A DNA stretch of 64,000 nucleotides from Fasciolopsis buskii (taxonomy: Eukaryota > Platyhelminthes > Trematoda > Plagiorchiida > Fasciolidae), in NCBI GenBank assembly GCA_008360955.1, contig LUCM01001689.1:1-64000 (forward strand), read 5' to 3'. How positions within the stretch are numbered: the first letter of the stretch is position 1; each line of letters opens with the position of its first letter. Below the pieces are notes generated by a model, which had not been told where the DNA came from, searched no databases, and was given only the letters and a program-made list of their open reading frames with translations. The translations under genes were made by a program, and so were the position numbers. This document shows, one piece after another, positions 26,342-38,965 of this stretch.

Positions 26342-28974
26342 AGAACTGAGTCACTTGAGGCGAAATGCTTTATCAGTTTTGTGCATTAAAAGCTGACTAC
26401 AGGACTGTCGCCTACTAATCAGATCACACCGACTGACAATCACGGACCACTGCATGAAAATAGGTTAAACCGCAACGAATTAATGGATGAATGCCGATGA
26501 GATAAGGCAAGCATCGAACAAGAACACACTGTAATTCATTGGATTGGATGGTGTGAAGAATTGGGGTGACAATAAGGAGGCGCGAATGAGTGACCGGAAA
26601 AAACACAGATGTGTGCCGATTGGTGGAACAGCCTGACGATGACAATGAAAATGACTACGGATGGGGAAATTCAAAATTGCACCACAAATAGATACATTCC
26701 TCGCGGAGGAATGAATAGGTTACAGGACACGGGAAAAAGAATCTTATAACTGTGCATTGCGGTGTTATGGATTTTTAGTGTGGTTTGTGACGGTCAAACT
26801 CCGAAGAAATTCAAGTTGGCAGGGGAGGGTATCCACCTGGTCAAAAATCCAAAGTGCAATCAGAAACTAGGCGCTTGGTAAATGTCTCTGATGGGAATCA
26901 AATCAGTATGTACAGGATAGGCGAACGTCCGAAGGGAGCAAACACCGGACGAGACCGTAGGTGAACCGGGAATGACGAGACTGTGTGGAGTGGACGAGGG
27001 GACAAAGTTAACGTCAGAAGAGTTGGCTGAGGAGACTGGAGGATAAACAACCACATGCACACTTGTGAGACCGAGTGAGCGATTATGACTTTAGACACAT
27101 TAATACTAATAACGCTAGATCCGGGCCGGTCAACTGGTGTGAAGTGCACCGTGTGATCAGCTCACTTCTAGTGGGGCACTTAGTTCACTGCTTAGCAGGT
27201 ATATGTGTATCACGATCCCCGAGGATGTATATAGCAGGGGGGAAAAATTACTGCATCCGAGCTGCCGAATGGCGGAAGCACACAAGAGCATGTGCAATGG
27301 ATTTCCGCAAGCTTTACATTGAAACAATCGCGGTTCGACAGTGAGTGCGCATCTGCGTTTTCAGAAAGACACAAGGTACAGTTTAAGCACGGATGAGGAC
27401 ACTGATATCATTCGGGTTATCCAGACTCGTGTAACCGCAAAGCAGGTTCGGGGGATACGTTGCGTGGATGGTAGGAGAAAAACACCTCTTCATCAAGACC
27501 AGTACAGTCAATGTGTGTATGATTCAGTAAGTGGCAGGAGGCAATAATCCAACGAGATCAGCTGGCTTGTGAGATGAACGTAAGTGCAGCAACTATGGCC
27601 ATCATTGTGTGCACATACCCGGACAAAACATAAGAAAAGACATAAAGAAAAACGATGCGATAAGAAGTTCTCCGAAAAGGGACCACAGAAATCGCATAAC
27701 ATATCACAGAAAGAGCCGAGAAATAAATCAGAAGATTCGCTCCTTATATAGGGGAAAAGGATTAGTGGACATTGTCCAGTTGGCCTAACCGGTAAATCAA
27801 AGGGAATAGGCGTGCGAGGGTGTGTTGAAACGACAAAAAAGTAAGTGACAGAAAAATAGGAGAGAGAAAAACATCTCACCAACGAACGAACTTGCTGAAA
27901 ACGAGACACCACGGATACAGAAGCGCACGAGTGAACAGAAACGAGCATGAATCAGATGAGCTGAGAAGACCGAATCCTCTGATAATAAAAGAAAAATGGG
28001 AATAGAAACCAGAAGCGGAAAATCAACGACGAGAGAGAAAGCAACTCGAAAACAGCGCAATGACACCGCAAAACAACGCATGGAAGATCTAAAGGAAAGG
28101 AAAAATGAAGTACAACGGAAAACCGAGTGGAACAGCAGACTTGTTGTTTCCTCACAAGCGCCCCGGGGTGCTTTGGCAACGACTCCGAAGGGTATTCACG
28201 GTTGGCATTAGGAACCGGAGCCGAGAAGGCCGCAAGTAGCCGAGGCGCAAAATAAATGGATGTAACAACCAGCGATGTACATTCGCGGTGCACGTGCATA
28301 ACGGAAACAGAAAGCCCAGTATGTTTGAGTGCATGAAGAGTGTATGAGGATGACTGCCAGCGGGATGATCTCGTGCGTTCATCATAGGATCATTTTTTCG
28401 GAGAATAGCGGGGATTCGAGGGGGCATGAACAAACGAGCGCAACTCGTAGGTCGCAACACGTGGGTCGAACTCAAACTTGTCCCGAGCAAAAATGAGACG
28501 CAAATCTGTATGCAGATAGAGACGCCCAGAACGGGTTGTATGGAATCTGCGCGATAGAGAAAAACAGTAAAACGGGGAAGATTAATCAGTTTATGAATAA
28601 TTACTTAATATAATGACAATTTTCTCTACAAAAGATGAGAACCTCCTTAGCAGGAGCAAATATAGTGTCAATGAATTCAAATCAAAAAATTGTTTTTTTT
28701 GAGAAAGTCTGGACACACTTCTATGACAGACTGTCTTATCATTAGAAGATACTTCATGGTTCATTTTGTAGTGATCACAGAGTGCCAACAACCATAGCTC
28801 CAGATAGAAGTGCATTTTCGAATAAGAATGTCTACTCTGGTCTGGACGACCGAAAAGTGCAATAGCCCACAAAGCAAACGATTGTGATTATGGCTAATTT
28901 TCGTGCAAACGTTTCTCACTCTTCATGTATTCAAAACAGCGACCTTTCACTGTAGATAACCGTTTGTCCGTCTA
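26342..28974. other. Intergenic stretch, nothing recognised
   Basis: Purine-rich on the plus strand from about 27.6 to 28.5 kb, which gives long Ser/Phe/Leu-rich open frames on the minus strand (up to 146 codons at 27508-27948). Composition explains these frames. They carry no family motif and overlap each other in different frames. Confidence 0.4.
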
Positions 28975-29165
28975 TTGATTCCCCTCTCTCCCCCTACCAC
29001 CGATTCCCTCAAGTTGTTCGGGAACGGCAGTCGGCCATGCCATGGAACAAGTCCTGCCCCTGTTCTGTTACGTTCTCCTTCAGACAGCATCCAAATCTGA
29101 CCGAGCCTGCTTTCGCTGGCTGATGTACTTCTTCGTCCTCCATGTCCACTCACACTAGCCACATC

Positions 29166-30867
29166 CGCTGTACGAACATTTATGTGTGTAGGTAAACAGG
29201 ACTATTTATCCCGCACACTGAAGACCCTGGCCATCTATGTGTGTTGTACTCAAGAGACTCTCATTCAAGACTCCAGTGCTCTTATCCATGTAATCCTTCC
29301 GTGACTTCTCATCTGGGCCATTCTGAATACCCTGAGGCTGCAGCTCCTGGCGTTGCTGACGTTGGTGTGGCTCGCAGTGGGAGGGCTTAGGCTGCACTCC
29401 TTGACTGGATTCCAGTCGACAGCAAGCTGTGTGCAGTGAGGCTCGGAGGTTCATGTAGATTAAATAACCGTCGCTCTAATAAATGCAACTTGTTTGTTAT
29501 CTCAGCATACACGCCAACAGATTGCAGGCCAGATGCTAAGCTCGCCTACCAATCTTTCGACTCGCAATAGCTGGAAAGCTAGCAACGCCTCAACCTAACA
29601 ACTTAAATGAGCAATGGTCGTTTATCAACAACGTCTTGTATTTTCTGGCTTAGTTACCTGTGGCTTGACTCGTCGCGTTGTGACACCCTAGATTTCTGTT
29701 CATTCTCTTTGTGTTCTTGATGTACGCCAGCCCATTCCGGCTGGTAGCAAGCACAACGAAGCACGACCGGCAATGAAACGTGAACTCATTGCAAGCTTAT
29801 GTGGGGATTGCGAGATCTGGTGGTCTCAACGAGCTTTGGAGATGAAACATGCTGTCACCATGGCAACCCTTGCAACCTGTTTCACTTCATCCTAGATACC
29901 ATTAAGAAACCATTGGGTGTGAACGAAACGATGTATGAAGCTGACGGTTCGCCTATCCACAACCACCAGCCACGTCTTCTACCATGGGCGGAGCACTTTC
30001 AGGCACTAGTTACCTGGCCTACACAGTCAGTCCCTACTTCAGCTATTTCGGCAAGCATCCGGTGGTCTGTCACAACAGATCCACTGACTGAGACGGAGAT
30101 CCTCAGGAAAATCCAAGTCTCAGGGTGTCATAAAGCACCGGGCTCCGATGGGGTTTCATCAGTTCTATTTAAAGATTGAGGAATGGAACTGGTCAGAGAA
30201 CTTCAAGTGTTGTTTTCGAAGATTTGGTACCCCGAGAATTTCCCTTCTCGTGAGGGAGCCCATCGTTATCCTCGTCTTCAAAAAGGACTTGCGCAGTGAC
30301 TTCGTTAAACATAGAGGTATTAGGCTAATCCTAATAGCTCAAAACCCACTAGCACCCGTCATTCTTCGCAGGTTACACAGCACGCATGAAGAGCAAACTC
30401 GTGAGGAACAGACCGGGTTTCGCCCTGGTTCTGGATCTGTCGATGAAATCATCACCCCGGAATGCTGGTAGAGCACCGTTTTAATTTGTAAAGGCCAAGA
30501 ATCATCGTATTCTTGAACATTCACGCAGCCTTTGGCTCTGTTGATAGATATGCATTGTGGCACAGTTTGATGCGAAATGGAGTAAGTGAGAAGCATGTGT
30601 CGGTACTCGAAGAGTTGCACCGTCAAACGTCGGGTCCGGTCGGGTCGGGTTCGAGTTTACGGTCAGCTTTCGACACCCTTTGTCGTCTCAAACGGACTAC
30701 GACAAATATGCCCTATATCCCCATTTCTTTTCAACTTCATCACAGATGGTGTTCTACAGAAAGCTTCATCTGATCTCCTGCATGGTGGCACTGAACTCTT
30801 CCCAAGGAACAGAATTTCGTACTTAGAGTATGCCGATAATATCGCCTTGCTAAGAGACAATCCATAG
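29166..30867 (+). pseudogene. Decayed endonuclease-RT polyprotein of RTE-like element
   Basis: The coding remnant within the element above. The surviving order is endonuclease, then RT, as expected for a single-ORF RTE element. At least four frame changes and two internal deletions break it. The second catalytic Asp of the RT box is Asn, and the thumb and C-terminal part are missing. Its RT segment and the minus-strand copy near 17.1-16.95 kb are almost the same over about 60 codons. Confidence 0.85.
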
Positions 30868-31139
30868 GCAATTCGACGTATGCTGAACCGCCTGTAACTG
30901 GGGGTCCTAGTTACGTTATATGCAGTTCACCTTTAAAATGCAAGGCACTTAATAAAGATTGTGTTATCTGTGGAACTCATCTTTCCTAAAAATTAGTCCG
31001 AAAACAACCGAAAAACCACAATATGTGAACGGTAAAAACGCAAAAAAAACTGTTGTATTGTTATGGTTTACTATTAATTTTTACTAAGTTTCCCCCTCTG
31101 TTTAGTCCCTTTCTGCAGATCTATTTACACGCGTTTGTG

Positions 31140-31235
31140 TTGGGCCATGCATGTATAATATAATACATGTATATATCATATATATTCATATACCTAAATG
31201 TATTCATATATATATATATGTATATATGTATAGCA
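31140..31235. repeat. TA-rich microsatellite tail of RTE-like element
   Basis: About 95 bases of TATA/ATAC/TATG units directly following the element's 3' UTR. The relative at 51.5-52.5 kb also ends in a TATATATATGTATAT run. Confidence 0.85.
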
Positions 31236-31429
31236 TTTGTGTGTCCACCAAGTGCCATTGGAGATATCATGGAAGATGGAAGCAATGCAAGGGAAACGGT
31301 GAAACAGAAAAAGTTCTCGTATGCTTTAGCACACCCGTTGTTGCATTTGTACTGTTCCTACGCAAGGAACGACTGTCTACTATAGCCCACCGCTCGTGAT
31401 TGAGCGGAGTTTTTAATTGAGTGCACGAC

Positions 31430-31650
31430 GCATGAATGCTAGGACAGAGATACATGTCGTAACCTTTAGGGCCCACACGTCTGAAGGAACCGGTTACAAT
31501 GGCCATGAAACTTGGGGTGACATAAAACAACATAAATTTCTAATAGATCAGGCATGATGATGCGTTGAGTGGGAACATATTGCCGTCGATCGCCAGAGTG
31601 ATCGGCGGATCTGGGATTCACAAGTCTGGCCCCTGTGGTCATAGACTTTT
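31430..31650 (-). repeat. SINE-like repeat, family 2 (minus)
   Basis: Carries the family blocks in minus orientation: GCCACCAGAGTGATCGGCGG-type segment at 31589-31612, the ...ACTTGGGGTGACATAAAACAACATAAA segment at about 31508-31537, and the GTAACC-containing 3' block near 31460-31495. Box B is degenerate (ATCCCAGATCC). Confidence 0.55.
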
Positions 31651-32450
31651 AATACAATTTATCACAATCAGGAGTGATAGCCCACAGCCCAAATCGAAGT
31701 ACAAAGTTGTCCAAAGGAGCTCCATTTGAGATGTTAGGCAGAAGGCCCCCTGTCCAGGGGCACTCAATTGATTCAGTCGATCGCCAACAGCCTAGATTGG
31801 ACGAGCAATATTTTCGTTTTATCAATTCAGATCAGCAGCCCGACGGCTACGTGATCTGTAGTGAAGGGTTTGTATGTCTTTGCTAGGATACAAAGTTAGA
31901 AAAAATAAGACCAGCTTATATTGGTATTTTACGGCGGGCCAGAAAAATGCCACCAGTAAGTTATTGTGGCGTTTTGTGCGGAGAATGTTTGTCAGGTGAG
32001 AAGTCACCACGCCCTAGACACTATCACTGCTTGCTTGCGAACGCTTATTTGGAGAGGATGAGCTCGCCTTATTCACGACTAACCATCATTTCTCTATCCG
32101 AAACCTTAGGACAATACTAAACACTTTTCTTTTTTCCTTTCCTTATGCGGAAACGGATGTCGAAAAATCCAATCATAACGGCACCAGGCTCCATCTAGAC
32201 CTGTTCACGAGGTTTCATTTTTCCAAGTTGTACCTCCGAATCAGTCCAGCTTTTACAACCATCGACCTTTCATAAACATGCTCTGATTTTGACTGCCATC
32301 TCACAACAGCAACTACTCAAAAAAAAGAACAGAACGGGGAAAAGCGAAAGACTGACTGTAAAAACTATGTTAAACAATTATGCAGAACAAGGAAGATTTT
32401 GGATGCAAGAGCACTACTGACTGCCGTACCGAGCCATATAATCAAGTATT
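31651..32450. other. Intergenic, nothing recognised
   Basis: No long frame and no motif seen. Confidence 0.4.
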
Positions 32451-32454
32451 GTCT

Positions 32455-33110
32455 CCAACTATCCTCTGAGGGGATCTCGTGGACCCCGGTCGACTAATTG
32501 CATCTACACCGGCCAGTCCCATAGTCAAAGGTTTAATACTTTCTTCCCAGGTCATCGACTGGCCGTCCTGAATTATCCATCAATCATTACCTGCCTCCCA
32601 CAACAGCGTACAAAGAGGCAGTCGTTCTGTGGGCAGGCGCAAAACGTGTCCCAACCATCTCAACCTATTCTGATTCATTGCCTGTTCAAAAGACTTGACC
32701 CTAAGCCTAACCTCAGAGTTATCCACAAAATTATCCCGCCTCATTCTACCAATACAACGATGATATCGATGTTCAGACGACGAGAGCCTCTGCATATCTT
32801 CTACTCTCAGCGGCTTTGTCTCGAAGCTGTATAGCAGGACCGACTTCACTGCCGTCGCGTATACCCGACCTCTGATATATAACCGGATGTCACGCCGACG
32901 GCATGAATGTCGCGAATTGGCGGATCCCAATCGAGCCTTTCGTGTACACGAACACACTTCATCCGATATACAACCACCAGGTGAGATACAACAACCCAAG
33001 TAACTAAATCTAACTACCTTACTTATTTCTCCTGCAAGAACAAGGTTCTGCCTCGAGCCAATCCAGCACTGAGACGGTATCACATCTGCACAGGTACAAT
33101 TTGTAACTTT
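32455..33110 (-). mobile_element. RTE-like retrotransposon 3' fragment, minus strand
   Basis: An open minus-strand frame at 33083-32580 (167 codons) encodes the RT thumb and C-terminal part: FSYLGCCISPGGCISDEV, YIRGRVYATAVKSVLLYSFE, then LRVEDMQRLSSSEHRYHR and RLRWLGHVLRLPTERLPL. The 3' UTR continues to about 32455 and includes a TGGACCCCGGTCGACTA-type segment (plus strand) that resembles the start of the insertion at 61.59 kb. No catalytic RT block is present, so it is 5' truncated. The frame is open but incomplete. Sequence differs from both other RT families in the window, so this is a third lineage. Confidence 0.82.
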
Positions 33111-33499
33111 CGCTGATGAAGCTCATCTCAATTGTACACTTTCCATTTCATCGTTGAAAAGTGGCCCACGACATGTTTCATTCGGGGTTGGCAACGCGTG
33201 AACTACACTCGATTCACTAAAGCAGCCAGAAAAAACACCTGCTACGAAAAAGAAAGCTCAGTGTGCAAGAAATGAAGATAATTCGGACTAGCTTGCGCCA
33301 CACGTAGCCTCGAGAATCCATTATTTTTAAGGGTCAATCGGCAGTCGTGATCGTGAAAATAGGTAATGGGCTGTCGAAGGGGCTGACAAAATCGAATTGT
33401 GAATAGCTAAACTCATCAAAATGGTAATCAATTGAGAGGCACAGAAACATGACCAGTTGTTTGTTTTCATTGAGTGCTTGAAGCATGAATTTAGTGAGG

Positions 33500-33725
33500 T
33501 AGGCATGCTCATTACCCATTGACGCCCACTACAAGGGAGGGACGAGGAACCGGCAACCGTTACCCTGAGACTTGGAGTGACACATAGCCACATAAAATCG
33601 CATTAGGTCAGGTGTGACAACGAGCCGGGCGACGGCCGGTTGCCATCAACCACCAGAGTGACCGGTAGATTTGGAATTAGAACCTTTGATCATTTTTGGT
33701 GATAGGCATTTAGTCCACTTGACCG
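33500..33725 (-). repeat. SINE-like repeat, family 2 (minus), best-preserved copy
   Basis: Minus strand from about 33725: a tRNA-like 5' part (GGTTCTAATTCC, near 33677-33690, a degenerate box B), the TACCGGTCACTCTGGTGGTTG segment, a CCGTCGCCCGGCTCGTTGTC segment, ATGTGGCTATGTGTCACTCC, and a GTAACGGTTGCCGGTTCC block near 33550. The plus-strand copy at 38.73 kb has the same blocks in the same order. Confidence 0.68.
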
Positions 33726-36700
33726 CCGCTTACTGATACTCGTACGTTTAATCAGTTAACAATCCAATGAAAAATAGTCTGTGCAGCAAAACGAGATGAA
33801 CCCGGATACCAATGAATGAAACAACGGCCGCACAGTAGCGCTGTAGGTAGTTAAAAACACTGAACGAGCCGGAAATCACGATTCTCGAGAGGATCCCAAC
33901 TCTATCCATCGTCAGGTTTGCTCCTCTAGCGTGTACAAGCATGTTTTGAACTGAGTCGAGGTAAACAAATATTCCTCAACCTGTACACATCAGAATCGTA
34001 CTAAACATCTCTCATCAGACGACTGGTCAGACATATCCTGACGTTCTTATAGGTGTCCACTTTCTTCACTCATATTTTTCTTCACAAAGTTAGTTTTCTT
34101 TCGGAATGTATGTGATACTAATGCTCGGACAATTTACAACGGCATCACCGACCTTCGAAGACTTTCCGTCATGCCCAGCCTAGACAATCACTTCCCTTGA
34201 AAGTAGTGATATTTCATTCACTCTTCCGAATGCCGGTCAGCAATCAAATTTCCAAAGCACCTGCCAATCAGATCACAGAAATTTTGATTATATGAGATAT
34301 AACTTTTACATACTTCTCAGATATTATTTACGGAGAGGAGCTAATAAAATCTGGACCGTGAAATTCTAAAGTTGGGAAGTGATTCACTACTGACTCCATT
34401 TTGTGGGTGCTTCATCCATCCTATCGCAGACTATTCGGCTGACTAGTCAGAGTAGTATTCTGATCCCGACTGCGCGGCCGGAACGACCAGGCAACGTTTG
34501 GTACATGCATGTCTGGTCACGCGATAAAAAGCATGAATTCGGTCGGACAGAGAACGCCAGATACGCACGAACACAAAACAGAAGTAAAAAGGCATTGATG
34601 ATGCACACCGTCAACCCGTTATCGGATCACATGAAAACCAGACACGGTTTGATCGGCACGTGCGCACACGTGAAGCTGGTCGCGAAATCGGTGGCCGAAA
34701 GTTTGAGGTTAATGATGATCGTCGGAGAAAAGGCATGGAAAATATTTGGCTTTAGCATTACCATCCGTTAGGGGCATGTTGACTAGGAATGACAAGATGT
34801 ACCTCATGGACGACGAAGAAGATCTGGAGTATATCGTGCATTTTGGCGGCGCTTGGTCATTCTACCAACCGACTGTACAATCTTAAGCACCTTTTTCCGA
34901 CAGCATTCTAGAATCGACCGTATACCGGAAACGGCTTGACCAAACATGTATTTATGTGGTATGCAGACGGAAATGTACATCGATTATCGCTTGTTGAATG
35001 GTTGCGCGTTATCAGGTTAAAATATTTATTGTCGCGCTTGCGGAAGTTAGCAGTGCCAACTTATTGCTTGCATTCTAAAAAATTAAAGCCGTAGTTTGCG
35101 TCAGACTTTTTGAAACCACGATGAGATACCACTGTTGTGAAGATTGTTGGCACGTGATTCGCATTTATCATCAATTAACCAGCTGACGGCTTCGTCAAAG
35201 ATCAGGATTAAGGTCAAAATGGTTTTGGCAAAATTGCTGAATTATAATGTTTTTGGATGTATGCATTGTATTTCGAAAAATACACATCATTCGCATTAGA
35301 GAATTCGGGTTGAATGGGGACATGGAAGAGTGAATTGTACCCATTCATGGTTTTCGTTGTTGTTAGTAAGACAAAAGGTAACGTAAGAAAACTAGCTACA
35401 ACCAGTCCATGGCCACGGTCGCTGCTTGTCTGATGTCGAAGCCACCCGTAGGAAATGTCTCCACAACAACCGCACGTAGTCCAAGTTACACGTACGTTAA
35501 ACTTGATGCTTTGTCTTCCGGTGTACACGAGCATGCTCTGGTGTGTCTCCTCTAGTGAACGTGCTTTAATCCCACATGTTGAGAAGCCGCTAACTTCGTC
35601 CCGATGTCCAAGTGGACAGGATTCAAACCTACCGCTAGTAAAACTCTTCTGAAACAAATTGCTCAGTCCCCTTGGATTACATATCACAACCCCTTCGAAC
35701 GGTTTTCGTGAAAGTGCGCTTGAATTAACGACTTGTGTAGTTCATTCAAATTGTGCACTATCAAACGACTTCATTAGATTGGTTAGATCCATATATACCA
35801 ATTAAAAGACTTCATTTTACTACATCGACCAATGGCATTTATCACCTAGTCTGCGCTAGTTCGAAGGTTAACTTTATTTTTATTAGAACACACTACTGGT
35901 CAAAAATTGTTCTTCCACAGAATCAACCAAAATTTTGTTAATCGCTTAAATCCATCATTCAAATCAAAATTTACGATTTTGCATCGAACGGCGAGGTTTT
36001 CTCCGACTTTCGCCTAACTCATATATAGTTGACCCATTGTTGGAATACGTAACGCATTCGCCTGTCTAATTGCGGTCACTACCACCAAATTGGCAATAAC
36101 TTGTAGTAGATCATCCTACTCTTCCGTTGGGATTATCCTCAACTCGTCCACAGGGTGATCGGCTTCCCTGCTTTAATAAACAAAATACTGATTCACTGAT
36201 TCCCATGGTCGACCTCCAGTGTTCATCCTTTCGGATACTCTACAACATAAGGTAATCCAAACGCAATTTTCGGTGACAATTGCTCAATAAACAATTCAAG
36301 AAAGTGCTTCTTTGATCGAAATCAGTGTTTGGTGAGTTGGCAAAACAGTGCGGATGAGCATTGAACCGCGTGGTAAGTTACGGACAGCAGCTGGTAAGTT
36401 GGTACGATGAGGTTTACCACGTATAAATTCATGTCTCCGTATCCTGGCTTAACCGTAGCGTGGTTTCTCGATCCCCATAGTTGTTGCCGCTGAATGTCCG
36501 CACCTTTGGATAAGTCGATCCAGCTGGTCACTACCAATTATGAACGGCCAAATAAATTGGTACTTGATAATTTCATGAATTGAAACTCCTGATCGCCGCA
36601 GTTCTATTGCAAACCATATGACCGTTTCTGATCGTCGCATGAGCTCAGAGGAACGTGAAAAACGTGTGGGTTTTCAAGCCGGGAAGTATAGGTTAAATAT

Positions 36701-36995
36701 TGTGTTTGATGTTCAGAACTTCTGCTTGTTCAAGAGCAGATAATGCCATCCGAAAGTAAAACTGGACAAGTCCAAATGGAAATATTCCGAATTGACGATT
36801 TGCGACCTCCGAACCACAGTTTAACCACGTGGGGATATTTTTGAGGGGCTGTCCACTTTTCCCGGGGTATTCAAAAAATCAGATTTGCAGGAAATTTTTC
36901 GAATTCCTAGTAAATAGTTGGTTTTCTTCTCGAAATTGGAAGCCGTCCGCTTTTTCCCCTTTACACTAGTCGCATCCAACTTGTCTCTTTTGCGA
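33726..36995. other. Intergenic stretch, unassigned frames only
   Basis: Contains a 122-codon plus frame (34403-34771) and a 157-codon minus frame (35214-35687). Neither shows a recognised motif or good splice context. A box-B-like GGTTTGAATCC on the minus strand near 35615-35630 lies inside the second frame and points to another old tRNA-derived repeat there. Confidence 0.35.
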
Positions 36996-38080
36996 CTGTA
37001 ATGAAGCATGCCGATGACGGAGCAGTAGGTTAGGTTGCCTCAACCAAAGATGAAGTTAATGCTCTCTTTAAAATATGGTGGACTTTTCCCGAACATGGTG
37101 TCTTTCCTATTAATCAACCAATGCGTTATGAACATATTTTCATCGTGTCTCCGTGCAACTTGTCCGAACGACCATTATTTCTCGCGCCGTTCACTTGCTC
37201 AGTGCACAAACCTCGAAGTGAAATTAGGTACTCGTCGCTTCATGTTATCGACTTCGCATGCGAACGGCGGCGATTGTCAAATTCGGGGAGGGGGGATTAA
37301 ATTGGTGAAATCAAACACGTCGAACAAAGTGATCAAACCAAGCGATTAATTTGTTCAACGGACCGGAGTTCACAGAACAAATCGTGCACTGAGAGGGGAC
37401 AGAATCTGAGATATGAGCGCACGGATTGGTTGGTCCCTTCAAGGATCTCGAGAAAAACGCACATACAGTGAGTGACATTCGACGGGATATGGCAAATAAT
37501 TTTGGCCACTCTGGCACATGTCCATATTGCTCCGCTAATTGCTTGATCACCAATCCGGCGCAATGAACGCTACAGTCGAGCTTTCATCTACCTCCTTCAT
37601 GTTCCACGTCTCGTTATATTGCGTTATAATTGCTGGTAGCGAACCCTTTCAGATCCATTATCATTCTTATCGTAATCGTGGACGAAATCAGAAGATGAAT
37701 CTCTAGAACCACAAGAATCAGCATCACACTGGACTCATTGACATCTGTGCCGTCAAAAGTCTCCTGTCGCCTAGATGTAAACACGAAGCAAAAGAGACCT
37801 ACTTCACAGCCCCCGCCAAAGGAGTCAGCATGTTCGGGGGTGTACATCTCAGTATCCAAGTTAGGCACTCCATATGAACACATCTCAAAATGTTCCCAAA
37901 TGGCCATGCCTCTCAAAAAACTTCTGCGGATGAAGTATTACGCACTGCCTACTTGTGTCAAGGGCATTACCACCAAAGTATGAAGATGAAGGCTAATACC
38001 CGGCGTCACCCACCGGGGTGACTGATTTTTGATGCTCAGTCTAGAGGAGATGACTAGATCTTGATTCCAAACCAATGAGG
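36996..38080. other. Intergenic stretch, unassigned
   Basis: A 104-codon plus frame (37035-37349) and a 100-codon minus frame (37614-37916) occur here without convincing family motifs. No RNA gene recognised. Confidence 0.35.
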
Positions 38081-38084
38081 GACG

Positions 38085-38245
38085 GCGTACGAAGCATACG
38101 ACACCATGCTCACAAGCGCACATGGTGGGGGGGTGGACTGAGCGCCTAAGTTTGCTAGATTCAACCAAATGGCGTATGAAATGACCAATCAGTAACCGGC
38201 CCCCAGTGGGTTACGTGACCGCCAGACGGTACTACGGCCTTGTGG
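38085..38245 (+). repeat. Diverged interspersed repeat, copy 1
   Basis: Aligns block by block with 57285-57425: GTACG(A/G)A(G/A)CATACG, a GTGGNGGGNNGTACTG-type segment, AAATGACCAATCAGTAACC versus ACTGAGCAACCAGTCACCC, and CCCCAGTGNGNTACG. Rough identity by eye is near 60%. Origin unknown; it may be a piece of a larger retroelement. Confidence 0.45.
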
Positions 38246-38729
38246 GTTAGACTATTCGGTCAAAAGTTCGGGGTGAGGTTCTCTAAGTCAATTCACCACT
38301 TCGGCTTGGCCAGCCGAATAGAATCTAGCCCACAGAGAAATCATGGGTACTCGATAACGCGGAGGTGTAGAATGGAGAAGCTATTGTGTGCAGCGAGCCA
38401 TACACATTATTTCCTTTTTTCGTCACGGTTCCGATAGCACATGGTCGCACACAGATTTGCGCCACGGAAAACCGGAAACTAGGACCAAGAGGTCGACAAG
38501 TTAAATTGGGTACCGCAAATGATGCAAATTAAGTCCAACGAGGCAACCGACGGCATGATACCCAGCGCACGTATTCGATACACTTCGCAATGAGCCGACG
38601 GCGTTGATGGAGAAGATCAAACCATACACTTTACTCACACTCGGCAGTTTTCCCATGGATGCGGAGGAGCCTTAAAATATGCTGACCGGAGATGGTCAAG
38701 TAGATTAAGCGTCTGTCACACCATCATCC

Positions 38730-38965
38730 TCATCATCAGAGGTTCGAATTCTAGATCTACCGGTCCCTTTGGTCGTAGATGGCAATTTTCTGTCGCCCGG
38801 CTCGTTACCACATCTGACCTAAGAGATTATGTGGTTCTATGTCAGTCTAAGTCTCGGGGTAACGGTTGCCGGTCCCCACCCCAGGCAACATAATGGGCTC
38901 TACTGGCTATAGGACATGCCCCTTTCCCTTGGTGCTTCAAGCTTGTCACAAGCATGCCATAAAAA
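38730..38965 (+). repeat. SINE-like repeat, family 2 (plus)
   Basis: Begins with AGAGGTTCGAATTCTAGATC (box-B-like, about 38743-38756). The TACCGGTCCCTTTGGTCG, CTGTCGCCCGGCTCGTTACC, TTATGTGGTTCTATGTCAGT and GGTAACGGTTGCCGGTCCC segments follow. It continues to a CCATAAAAAAG end near 38965. Confidence 0.66.

Larger units (their letters stand above)
28975..31240 (+). mobile_element. RTE-like retrotransposon with both ends but internal deletions
   Basis: Plus strand. Probable 5' UTR from about 28975. Endonuclease blocks: TLKTLAIYVCCTQETLIQDS (29.21-29.28 kb), LLDWIPVDSKLCAVRLGGS (29.39-29.45 kb) and LFVISAYTPTDCRPDAK (29.49-29.54 kb). A gap follows in which the rest of the endonuclease is lost, then linker and RT: MYEADGSPIHNHQPRLLPW (29.93-29.99 kb), GCHKAPGSDGVSSVLFKD (30.13-30.18 kb), EEQTGFRPGSGSVDEI (30.39-30.45 kb), ICPISPFLFNFITDGVLQKA (30.71-30.77 kb). 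The active-site box is YADN (30829-30840) instead of YADD. Soon after, at about 30950, sequence jumps to a 3' UTR that matches the 51.5-kb copy and ends in a TA-rich microsatellite at 31140-31240. Confidence 0.87.

Noticed and set aside
27990..28240. A possible CRISPR-like or tandem repeat array from recurring AGAGAAA/GAAAGGA words.
   Set aside because: No fixed-length repeat with regular spacing; just purine-rich sequence in a eukaryotic genome.
27508..28299. Long minus-strand frames (up to 146 codons) rich in Ser, Phe, Leu and Cys, resembling membrane proteins.
   Set aside because: The plus strand is purine-rich here, so the minus strand lacks stops and encodes hydrophobic residues in several overlapping frames at once. 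No family motif.
37330..37560. A plus-strand frame reading NGPEFTEQIVH, similar to the integrase DNGPEFTS motif of Gypsy-type LTR elements.
   Set aside because: Only this one short motif fits. No zinc-binding region, no second catalytic block and no LTRs were seen, and stops follow at once. Probably chance.
37614..37916. A minus-strand segment with a good acceptor (CATCTAG) near 37779 that could start an Atos terminal exon (DRRLLTAQMSMSPV then stop).
   Set aside because: The resemblance to the family's C-terminal NPQFSPR is too weak, and the linking exon could not be found.
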